Source: Actinoplanes subtropicus (GTDB lineage: Bacteria; Actinomycetota; Actinomycetes; Mycobacteriales; Micromonosporaceae). From it: a DNA stretch of 64,000 bases. The translations under genes were made by a program, and so were the position numbers. Shown here one piece after another: positions 53,963-60,777 of the stretch; position 1 is the first letter of the stretch; each line of letters opens with the position of its first letter. The notes below the pieces were generated by a model. The model saw only the letters and a program-made list of their open reading frames with translations, was not told where the DNA came from and ran no database searches. The stretch spans positions 1 to 64,000 of the forward strand of contig NZ_JOJL01000050.1 of the NCBI RefSeq assembly GCF_000721705.1. Reading direction: 5' to 3'.

Positions 53963-54240
53963 GGCACTACCTCGTGGTGTTCAACCGCCGTGAAGGCTCG
54001 ATCGTCCGTTTTGCGGAGTTTGAGCGGGCCAACGACGCTCTCACGGCCCGTTTTGAGGCCGAGTACGAGTTCATGAACGACACGGCGATCGAGGTCGTAG
54101 TCCTGGGTGCAGCCTCTAGGGAGGCGTTGCAACGCACGCACGGACGCTACTTCCAAGGCGTGCGTGAGATGGCTAGCACTGCGCTGGGAGCGCTGCGACC
54201 TCGCGAAGGTGGCAGCTCGTCGGTCTGCCTCGCGGTTTAA
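53959..54240 (+). CDS. Small partner protein, candidate antitoxin of the alarmone synthetase
   Basis: 93 residues; its ATG overlaps the synthetase stop (ATGA), so both are made together. Begins MRHYLVVFNRREGSIVRFAEF, a strand-turn-strand pattern, then a helix (ANDALTARFEAEYEFMND) and IEVVVLGAASREALQRTHGRYF, suggesting a compact alpha/beta fold. No known antitoxin family was recognised. Coupling, size and the mobile setting make an antitoxin or modulator role likely, but this is inference. Confidence 0.78.
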   Translation: MRHYLVVFNRREGSIVRFAEFERANDALTARFEAEYEFMNDTAIEVVVLGAASREALQRTHGRYFQGVREMASTALGALRPREGGSSSVCLAV

Positions 54241-54465
54241 GCAGACCAGCGTTCGAGGTGGCTTGCCCATGCAGGCGCTAGGAACGTTCGAATACTGGAA
54301 GCCCTTGATCGTCTCTGTAGCCAGAGGCGGTCGAGGGCTTCTTCGTGTGTATCGTGCCTGCCGCCGGGCTGGAACCGCCGGCGCCGGGCCGAAGGTGTAG
54401 GCGCCGGCGGCGGGCTCTCGCCCGGCCCGGCTGGGCGGCGCGAGCGGTCCGCTTGCGGGCCGCTC

Positions 54466-54696
54466 TTGAGCTCCGCGGGAGTCACACCCGCACGGGATAC
54501 TGGCATGCACGCGCTACGCCACCTGTTCGCCTCGGTCCTGCTGAACGCCGGCGAGAGCATCAAGGCCGTCGCGGAGTACCTCGGCCACACCGATCCGGCC
54601 TTCACCCTGAAGACCTACACACACCTGATGCCCAGCAGCCAGGACCGCGCCCGCACCGCGATCGGCAACGCCTTCGGCACGCTGTGGACTCCCTAG
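54466..54696 (+). pseudogene. C-terminal fragment of a tyrosine integrase
   Basis: About 76 codons. The phage-integrase catalytic end is clear: HALRH (His-x-x-Arg), EYLGHTDPAFTLKTYTHLMP with the second His and the nucleophile Tyr. In intact actinomycete integrases some 300 residues precede AGVTPARDTGMHALRH; here the upstream sequence does not align, so the gene is truncated. It ends 70 bases before the right att copy, the normal place for an integrase gene. Confidence 0.85.
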
Positions 54697-54765
54697 CACG
54701 CCCTGGCCGCGCCCTGAGCCGACCTCTGGTCGGAGTTTCCCCAGCTCAACGCCATGACGACTGAA

Positions 54766-54794
54766 AGAATCCGGCGTACAGGCCGACTCGTCCG
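54766..54794 (+). repeat. attR: second copy of the rnpB 3' end
   Basis: Exact 29-base repeat of 52231-52259. Flanking sequence on the right differs from that after rnpB, though both sides then show loosely similar short motifs (TTGGTCAATGCTGGTCG here, and GGTCATTATTGGTCG after rnpB), as if from related elements. Confidence 0.88.
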
Positions 54795-55204
54795 TCACCC
54801 ACCTGATCAAGGCGCTGTTCAGGGCCATTGACCTGGCGTTTCGTACGTCAGTAACGGTCGACGTTGGTCAATGCTGGTCGCCGTTTGACGGGCCCGGCCG
54901 CGGCCCCAGACGGCCCAGAGACGGCCCAGGAATAGTCCCTAGGCGGCCACGGCGACGCCAGCCGACAACCGCGAACTAGCCGCGCCTGCCTGGTCCAGGT
55001 GGAGCACCCCACCGTCTGACCGACCCGGACCCGGCAGGCACGGTCTGGGCTGCCTCCTGGTGCGCGTCGGCTACCCGCAGGGGTTCGGTATCCCGGAGTT
55101 GCCCGGGTCCAGGGCGGCCAGCCCTGGCTGCCGGAGGCAGAGACCACCGGCAGCCCAATCTCGCTTTAGGTAGCCGAGTTGCGACCGCAGGTAATCATGG
55201 AGCT
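54795..55204. other. Region without recognised gene
   Basis: About 400 bases after attR. Contains tandem GACGGCCCAG units near 54,905-54,930 and a spaced inverted repeat TGGGCTGCC/GGCAGCCCA (near 55,048 and 55,150). No ribosome site or convincing reading frame was found. May be part of a second, older element. Confidence 0.6.
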
Positions 55205-55849
55205 ATGCAGAGCTCGCGTAGCCGCCTGAGCCGCGGATGGCCCGTCGTGGCGCTGGCCACGTGTGTCCTGGTGGGGCTCGTTGCCGCGATCGTGGCATCT
55301 CCATGGATCATGCGATCGGCTGTAGGCGCGTCTGCCGGGTGGGGAGAGCTCTCTGACGTAGGACAGGCTTACGGAGGCGTATCCGCGATCTTGTCGGGAC
55401 TCGCGCTGTGCGGTATTGCGGGCTCCCTGCTGCTCCAATGGCGGCAGACGCGTTTGGCTCACGTCACCGCTGTGCGAGAGCGGCATTTCGAGCTCGTCAA
55501 GATGGCCGTGGAGGATCCGGATCTGATGTTCCCAATCACCCCCGACATCTCGATCGCTGAGCGCAAGCGGTGGATGGTCCTCAATCTTTGGGTCGCTCAT
55601 TGGGCGATGCTTTGGGACACACACGAGCTGTCTCGCAGGGCTCTGCGCACGGTGTTCGACGAACTCTTCCACGACGAGTCCGCCGCCGCTTGGTGGGCGG
55701 CTCGAGGTCGGCCCGGCTGGGATGTGGATGCCCGGGGACGACGCAAGGCCTTTCAGGCGGTCGCCGACGAAGCTTACGAAGCTGCGAGCGCGCGGGGCCA
55801 GGCGGCAGAGACCGTCGCTGATTCCGATGAGACGCCAGCGATCAATTAG
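55205..55849 (+). CDS. DUF6082-like membrane protein
   Basis: 214 residues from ATG at 55205. Two transmembrane helices (VVALATCVLVGLVAAIVA and GGVSAILSGLALCGIAGSLLLQW) enclose a short outer loop with GWGELSDVGQAYG, followed by QTRLAHVTAVRERHFELVKMAVEDPDL and a helical cytosolic domain with Trp-rich stretches (MVLNLWVAHWAMLWD, AAWWAARGRPGW). This fits DUF6082, an actinomycete family frequent near integrative elements and regulatory islands. Function unknown. It ends at a hairpin. Confidence 0.75.
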   Translation: MQSSRSRLSRGWPVVALATCVLVGLVAAIVASPWIMRSAVGASAGWGELSDVGQAYGGVSAILSGLALCGIAGSLLLQWRQTRLAHVTAVRERHFELVKMAVEDPDLMFPITPDISIAERKRWMVLNLWVAHWAMLWDTHELSRRALRTVFDELFHDESAAAWWAARGRPGWDVDARGRRKAFQAVADEAYEAASARGQAAETVADSDETPAIN

Positions 55850-55870
55850 CGTACGTTGGCCGAACAATAC

Positions 55871-55892
55871 CCGGGGCGCCCTGGCGCCCCGG
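55871..55892 (+). terminator. Hairpin behind the DUF6082 gene
   Basis: CCGGGGCGCC-CT-GGCGCCCCGG, a perfect 10-bp stem, 22 bases after the stop. No T-run. Confidence 0.7.
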
Positions 55893-56091
55893 CCGTTGGA
55901 CGTTTCGGGGCCTCGACGTCCCACCGGGTATCGGGGCCGTTGCTGCTGTCCGGCGGCGTCGGGTGGGCCCATTGATCGGCCTCGGCTCGACGACGAGGCT
56001 CGTTTCGGCGCCGTTTCGCCGCCAGCGCCGCCCTCACCGTGGTCGCTCTCATCGGCCTACGCTTCGCGCCGGGCGAACGTAGGCTCGGACC

Positions 56092-56383
56092 ATGGCTCGC
56101 AGGTCAGTGAACCGCGCCTTGCTCACCGGCCTGAGCACCGTGATGAGCCTCGGTGCCTTGCCGGCCTGTGGTGGCTCCCACCGGCGCCCTGGTGATCAGC
56201 GCCGGCGGGAGTTGCTACTCGAAGGCGGTCGACGGAACGACGGCCTACCTGAGGATCTGGTTTCCCGGCGACCTCGGTGACACCGCAGGTGCACCGGTAC
56301 CCTCGCCCGCCAAAGGAACATCGTCCCGGTCGGTCTACGGAGTCGAAGTCACCGCTTCGCATGATCACGCAGCATGGTGCTGA
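56092..56383 (+). pseudogene. Secreted protein or lipoprotein gene with a frameshift
   Basis: ATG at 56092 follows TAGGCT as in leaderless genes and opens a signal-like sequence (MARRSVNRALLTGLSTVMSLGALPACGG). The frame then degenerates and stops at 56,280. A neighbouring frame gives a plausible mature part (VVAPTGALVISAGGSCYSKAVDGTTAYLRIWFPGDLG) to a stop at 56,383. One indel near 56,165 would join them. Product unknown. Confidence 0.45.
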
Positions 56384-56393
56384 CCGCGCCGGC

Positions 56394-57015
56394 TCAGACC
56401 TGGAAGCAGGGGGAGAACTCCGAGGTCGAGTCGAGTTCGCCGGTCGGGCTCACCTCGGTGGCGGTGGCCACCAGGAAGCTGCCCGCCGCCACCGGTGCGG
56501 TCAAGGGGGTGGTCCCGTTGCGGGTCGGGCTGGCCGGCGGGCCGGTCACGATGCGGTCGGTGCCGAGCAGGGTGGTGCTCGCCGCGGCGCAGCTCGTACC
56601 GGAGAAGAACTCCAGGTGGAACGGGCTGCTCGGCGTGCTGATCGTGGAGCCGTTCGCGGTCGCGCCGACGTCCACGCCCACCACGGTGTCGTTGCCCGAG
56701 ATCAGGTTGCCGGAGACCGTTCCGGGGCCGCCGGTCAGGGACACGCCGGCACCGCCGACGTTCCGCAGCGAGCCGGTCCCCGCGGCGTCGGTGCCGATCG
56801 AGTTGCCGATGACGGTGTTGCCGGTGCCGTTCACGGTGACCCCGCCGCCCTGGTTGCCGGAGAGATCAGGTTCCGGGCCTCCGGGCCGCTCCCGCCGACG
56901 GTGTTGTTGCGGGGGCGGACAGCCCCACCACGACGCAGCTGATCGCCAGGGCGGTGACTGCCGCCCGGCGGATGGGAAGCCACCCAGGTCTCTTCCTCTC
57001 CGGCTGACGCCGGCC
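56394..57015 (-). pseudogene. Frameshifted right-handed beta-helix secreted protein
   Basis: Three frames must be joined: a signal peptide (GWLPIRRAAVTALAISCVVVGLSAPA, upstream end), then NNTVGGSGPEARNLIS, then GNQGGGVTVNGTGNTVIGNSIGTD...NLISGNDTVVGVDVG...FHLEFFSGTSC to TGA at 56,394. Parallel beta-helix proteins repeat such NTV-GG, NLISGN and GNxIGTD turns. A duplicated TC near 56,866 explains the second break exactly. Few repeats remain, so most of the ectodomain is also lost. It lies in the accessory zone next to mctP. Confidence 0.75.
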
Positions 57016-57115
57016 CCGTGCCGCCGTCCGGTCCACGGTCGGCGACCCCTCTGCAACGTTCCTTCGGCATTTCTTGAATCGGCGGGATGACCTGCCGCAA
57101 GGCGGTGCAAACAGA

Positions 57116-57149
57116 GACCGCCGCAACCCCGGCAGGGGTTGCGGCGGTC
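57116..57149 (-). terminator. Terminator of mctP
   Basis: GACCGCCGCAACCCC and its exact complement form a 15-bp stem around GGCA, 18 bases after the mctP stop on the minus strand. Confidence 0.88.
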
Positions 57150-57166
57150 CGGGAGCGGGTCGAGCG

Positions 57167-58813
57167 CTATGTGGAGGAAACCGTCTCCACCGTCGTCACG
57201 CTCTTGTCCACTCGCGGGTCTCCCTCGTCGGCGAAGTAGTCGTCCGCCTCGGTCCCGTCCACACCGTCCGGTGTCTTCATCGCGCGGAGCAGGAACGTCA
57301 CCAGAACGGCCACCAGCAGGTTGACCGCGACCGCCACGAAGCCCACGTAAATGGTCTTCGGGGTGTCGAAGAACCAGAACTTGTTGAGCGGGAACGCGGA
57401 GCCACCGAAGTGGGCCTTCTTGGTGGCGGCGTTCGGGATCTGCCAGAGCATCCACAACGCCAGGCCCATGCCGGCCGCCCATCCGGTGATCAGCGCGCCG
57501 CGGTGGAACCAGCGGGTGTAGAGGCCCAGGGCCACGGCCGGGGCCGTTTGCAGGATGATGACGCCGCCGATGAGTTGCAGGTCGATGGAGAACTGCGGGT
57601 CGAGGAAGACGATGAAGGCGACCGCGCCGATCTTCACGACCAGCGACGCGATTTTCGAGACCTTGGCCTCGTCGGCCGGGGTGGCGTCGCGCTTCAGGTA
57701 TTCCTTGTAGATGTTGCGGGTGAACAGGTTGGCCGCGGCGATCGACATGATGGCGGCCGGCACGAGCGCGCCGATGCCGATCGCGGCGAAGGCGATGCCG
57801 GCGAACCAGGCCGGGAATTTCAGGTCGAACAGCAGCGGCACGACCGTGTTCATGTCCGAGGAGCCGGCTTTCGCGCCGGGCAGCGGCTTGATGCCGGCCG
57901 AGATGGCCATGTAGCCGAGCAGCGCGATCAGGCCGAGCAGGAAACTGTACGCCGGGAGCGCCGACATGTTCCGCTTGATGACGTTGCGGTTCTTGCTGGC
58001 CAGCACGCCGGTGACGCTGTGCGGGTAGAGGAACAGGGCGAGCGCGGAGCCCACCGCCAGCGTCACGTATTGAAGCTGGTTGTTGGCATTGAGCAGGATG
58101 CCGTCGCCCGGAGCCGGGGTCGCCTGGAACTTCTTGTCGGCCGCGTCGAAGATGCTGCCCCAGCCGCCCAGCTTGTACGGCAGGTAGAGCACCGCCACCA
58201 GGATGACGATGTAGATCAGCGTGTCCTTGACGAAGGCGATCAGCGCGGGCGCCCGCAGGCCGGACTGGTAGGTGTACGCGGCGAGGATGGCGAACGCGAT
58301 GATGATCGGCGCGTGCCGGGCGAACATGCTGCTGCCGGTGACGCCCATCGTCTTGAGGACCGCCTCGATGCCGACCAGTTGCAACGCGATGTAGGGCATC
58401 GTCGCGACGATGCCGGTGATCGCGATCAGCAGCGCGAGCGTCGGCGAGCCGAACCGGGTGCGCACGAAGTCGGCCGGCGTGACGAAGCCGTGCCGGTGCG
58501 ACACCGACCAGAGCCGGATCAGGATCAGGAAGAACATCGGGTAGATGATCACGGTGTAGGGCACCGCGAAGAACCCCGCGGCGCCGGCTCCGAAGATCAG
58601 CGCGGGGACCGCGACGAAGGTGTACGCCGTGTACAGGTCGCCGCCGACCAGGAACCAGGTGATCCACGCGCCGAAGCTGCGGCCGCCCAGGCCCCACTCG
58701 TCGAGGTGCGCCATGTCCTGCGGCGCCCGCCACCGGGCCGCCACGAAACCGATGCCGCTGACCAGCAGGAACAGCACGGTGAAGATGATGATCTCGGTGA
58801 TGTGCTCGCTCAT
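57167..58813 (-). CDS. mctP: Monocarboxylate uptake permease, sodium:solute symporter family
   Basis: 548 residues, 13 or so transmembrane helices, SSS fold. Segments such as LDEWGLGGRSFGAWITWFLVGGDLYTAYTFVAVPAL, HGFVTPADFVRTRFGS and AAIGIGALVPAAIMSIAAANLFTRNIYKEYLKRDA match the MctP group, which imports lactate, pyruvate, propionate or related acids with Na+ or H+. ATG at 58813 follows the DUF3311 gene stop by four bases; DUF3311 is the standard companion. Ends with an acidic cytosolic tail. Confidence 0.93.
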   Translation of the reverse strand: MSEHITEIIIFTVLFLLVSGIGFVAARWRAPQDMAHLDEWGLGGRSFGAWITWFLVGGDLYTAYTFVAVPALIFGAGAAGFFAVPYTVIIYPMFFLILIRLWSVSHRHGFVTPADFVRTRFGSPTLALLIAITGIVATMPYIALQLVGIEAVLKTMGVTGSSMFARHAPIIIAFAILAAYTYQSGLRAPALIAFVKDTLIYIVILVAVLYLPYKLGGWGSIFDAADKKFQATPAPGDGILLNANNQLQYVTLAVGSALALFLYPHSVTGVLASKNRNVIKRNMSALPAYSFLLGLIALLGYMAISAGIKPLPGAKAGSSDMNTVVPLLFDLKFPAWFAGIAFAAIGIGALVPAAIMSIAAANLFTRNIYKEYLKRDATPADEAKVSKIASLVVKIGAVAFIVFLDPQFSIDLQLIGGVIILQTAPAVALGLYTRWFHRGALITGWAAGMGLALWMLWQIPNAATKKAHFGGSAFPLNKFWFFDTPKTIYVGFVAVAVNLLVAVLVTFLLRAMKTPDGVDGTEADDYFADEGDPRVDKSVTTVETVSST

Positions 58814-58817
58814 CGGG

Positions 58818-59051
58818 TCACCGCCTCGTCATCCGGTAGACGATGCTGGTGGTCGCCACGCCGAGCAGAATGAACAGGAATTGGATCCAGTAGAACGCGG
58901 GGAAGCCCGCGAAACGCGGTGAGTCGTGGTTGTAAAGCGGGGTCAGCAGGGGCACGACGATCGGAATGAGGAGCAACCAGTTCCAGGGACTGTGGTCGGT
59001 CCTCTTTTTTCGCTCGGCGGGCACCGCCTCGGGAGATTCGAGCTCGGCCAT
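58818..59051 (-). CDS. DUF3311 small membrane protein, MctP partner
   Basis: 77 residues from ATG at 59051, behind GAGGAGG. Two transmembrane helices (WNWLLLIPIVVPLLTPLYN and FYWIQFLFILLGVATTSIVY) as in all DUF3311 proteins, which precede SSS-type monocarboxylate permeases and probably form a complex with them, as the small subunits of related two-part symporters do. Confidence 0.92.
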   Translation of the reverse strand: MAELESPEAVPAERKKRTDHSPWNWLLLIPIVVPLLTPLYNHDSPRFAGFPAFYWIQFLFILLGVATTSIVYRMTRR

Positions 59052-59190
59052 CAGCCGCACCTCCTCGTTTCTCTACGGGCCGGGGATGTGGGCCCACTCG
59101 AAACGCTAACGATGCGGGACGAATCGAGTCGATCACCGTGCGCCGAACGGGCGAGGCGGTGCGCTCAGCGGCACCGCCCCGCCGTGACGT

Positions 59191-60468
59191 TTACGAGCGC
59201 AGGCCGAGATTCACGGCCTTGGTGAGAGATGCATTGTCGTCATCGCCGTCGAGCGACCACATCATCGCTCCGCCGAGGCCCTTGGCCCGGATGTAGAACG
59301 TCTTCTGCAGCAGCTGCGCCGGGTCGTCGTAGGTCCAATAGGTGGTGCCGTCGAACAGCCAGGAGTTGCCGGCCCGCCAGTCCCGGTAGAGCTTGAAGCC
59401 GGGCAGGTTCTTGACCGTCTTGTAGTCCTCGGTGCCGGCCGCGAAGACGCCCTGCGCCGGGCCGGTCGCGGGCTCGAACCGCCCGTCCCCGCCGCCGGTC
59501 ACGCCGGTCCAGCCCTGGCTGTAATAGGGCAGGCCGAGGACGAGCTGCTGCCGGGGCGCGCCGTTCTTGATCCAGGCGTTTATCGCGTTGTCGGCGGAGA
59601 AATCCGGGTTGTCCGGTGCGCCGGCCGGGACGAACAGCGAGGACTGCTGGTTCGTCCGCGACTCCCAGGAGCCGTGGTAGTCGTACCCCTGAACGGTTCC
59701 GAAGTCGAGGTACTTGAAGATCTTGCCCTCGAACCCGGCGGCGATCTTCGCGGGCGCGGCCGGCAGGAACGCGGTCAGGTCGTAGTGCTTCCGGTTGCTC
59801 TTGCCGAGCCGGTCGAGCTGCGCCCGGAACTCGGCCGCGAGCAGAGTGAAGTTGTGCTTGTCCGCGGGCCGGATCACATTGCCGGCGTTGCCGTCCGAGC
59901 CCGGCCACTCCCAGTCCAGGTCGACGCCGTCGAAGATGTTCGCCGCCACGCCGGGCGCGAGACCGGGCAGGTTGCCCTTGAGCCACAGGTCCACGCAGGA
60001 GCCGACCAGCTTCTTGCGCGAGGCGTCGGTCAGGGCCGCGTCCGAGAAGTACGCGGAACCGCTCCACCCGCCGAGCGAGATCAGCACCCGCAGCTTCGGG
60101 TTCTTGGCCTTGAGCTCGGCGAGCTGATGCAGGTTGCCGGCGATCGGCTGCCCCGCGACGTCGCCGACCCCGTCCACGCTCAGCTCGGCGGAGAACGGCG
60201 TCTGCCAATCGGCCCACGGGTCCGCCGAGGCGCAGACGCCGTCCGCGGTGACCGTCCCGAAGGCATAGTTGAGGTGGGTCAGCCGGGCCGCCGCACCGGA
60301 ATTCTGGACCTTGCTGAGCTGGAAGTTACGGCCGTAAATACCCCATTGCGTGAAGTAACCGACCTTGACGTACGACCTGCCGTGCGCCTGTGCCGCGACC
60401 GGCGAGACCGCCACGATCGAGGTGGCCACAGCGGCCACGGCGACGAGGCGGCGGGTGAGACCGCGCAT
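59191..60468 (-). CDS. Secreted GH18 chitinase
   Basis: 425 residues. Signal peptide with cleavage after VAAQA (residue about 28). Single GH18 barrel: SLGGWSGSAYF, catalytic DGVDLDWEWP (residues 180-189, Glu187 as acid), VQGYDYHG and a closing MMWSLDGDDD. Hydrolyses chitin to oligomers outside the cell. There is no carbohydrate-binding module. The 5' leader carries GAAACTTTC palindromic sequence about 21 bases before the start, possibly a LacI-type operator; chitinases of soil actinomycetes are usually induced by chitin and repressed by glucose. Confidence 0.96.
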   Translation of the reverse strand: MRGLTRRLVAVAAVATSIVAVSPVAAQAHGRSYVKVGYFTQWGIYGRNFQLSKVQNSGAAARLTHLNYAFGTVTADGVCASADPWADWQTPFSAELSVDGVGDVAGQPIAGNLHQLAELKAKNPKLRVLISLGGWSGSAYFSDAALTDASRKKLVGSCVDLWLKGNLPGLAPGVAANIFDGVDLDWEWPGSDGNAGNVIRPADKHNFTLLAAEFRAQLDRLGKSNRKHYDLTAFLPAAPAKIAAGFEGKIFKYLDFGTVQGYDYHGSWESRTNQQSSLFVPAGAPDNPDFSADNAINAWIKNGAPRQQLVLGLPYYSQGWTGVTGGGDGRFEPATGPAQGVFAAGTEDYKTVKNLPGFKLYRDWRAGNSWLFDGTTYWTYDDPAQLLQKTFYIRAKGLGGAMMWSLDGDDDNASLTKAVNLGLRS

Positions 60469-60488
60469 GAGCCCTCCAGGGCAGTAAA

Positions 60489-60497
60489 GAAACTTTC
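60489..60497 (-). promoter_or_regulatory. GAAAGTTTC palindrome in the chitinase leader
   Basis: On the minus strand AGGAAAGTTTCTTT lies 20-34 bases upstream of the chitinase ATG. GAAA-N-TTTC is a common half-site pattern of LacI-type regulators of glycoside hydrolase genes in actinomycetes. Confidence 0.45.
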
Positions 60498-60510
60498 CTA
60501 TTCGAGGAAG

Positions 60511-60680
60511 CTAAACGCCCCCGACGCCTAAATCAATGGGCAGGGCAATTCGTACCAGTAGGTTCGGCTGGTAACCGCTGACGACGATTTGCCCTGCTCC
60601 AACGATCAGGCGATGGCGTCCGGCGATGGCGTGGCAGCGGCGCAGTTCGTCCAGGTCGTAGAAGTGGCTGCGCGGCTCGA
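60511..60680 (-). pseudogene. Remnant of an unknown coding sequence
   Basis: The minus strand is open for about 55 codons with protein-like content (PIEPRSHFYDLDELRRCHA, RHRLIVGAGQIVVSGYQP) to TAG at 60511-60513, but has no start codon before an upstream TGA. It seems to be the tail of a lost gene in the space between the chitinase and the STAND NTPase. No family recognised. Confidence 0.3.
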
Positions 60681-60777
60681 TCGGGCGGCAACGTCAGTCC
60701 ACACGCGACGCGGCACGGGGACGCCTACAATCGGCCCTCAACCGGCCGCGGTTCATCGCTTACGACGAGGTCAGGGG

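Larger units (their letters stand above)
52232..54794 (+). mobile_element. Remnant integrative element in rnpB (about 2.5 kb)
   Basis: Bounded by two 29-bp copies of the rnpB 3' end. Contents in order: short direct repeats of GACGCCCTG (52350-52390) and GACGGCCTGG (52529-52551), a 125-bp palindrome, an alarmone-synthetase gene with a coupled small gene, both less GC-rich than the chromosome, and the C-terminus of a tyrosine integrase next to the right copy. The int-next-to-att layout is that of actinomycete integrative elements. Replication, transfer and excisionase genes are absent, so it can no longer move by itself. Confidence 0.82.

Noticed and set aside
57074..58873. 599-codon plus-strand open frame opposite mctP
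   Set aside because: Charged low-complexity shadow of a membrane-protein gene.
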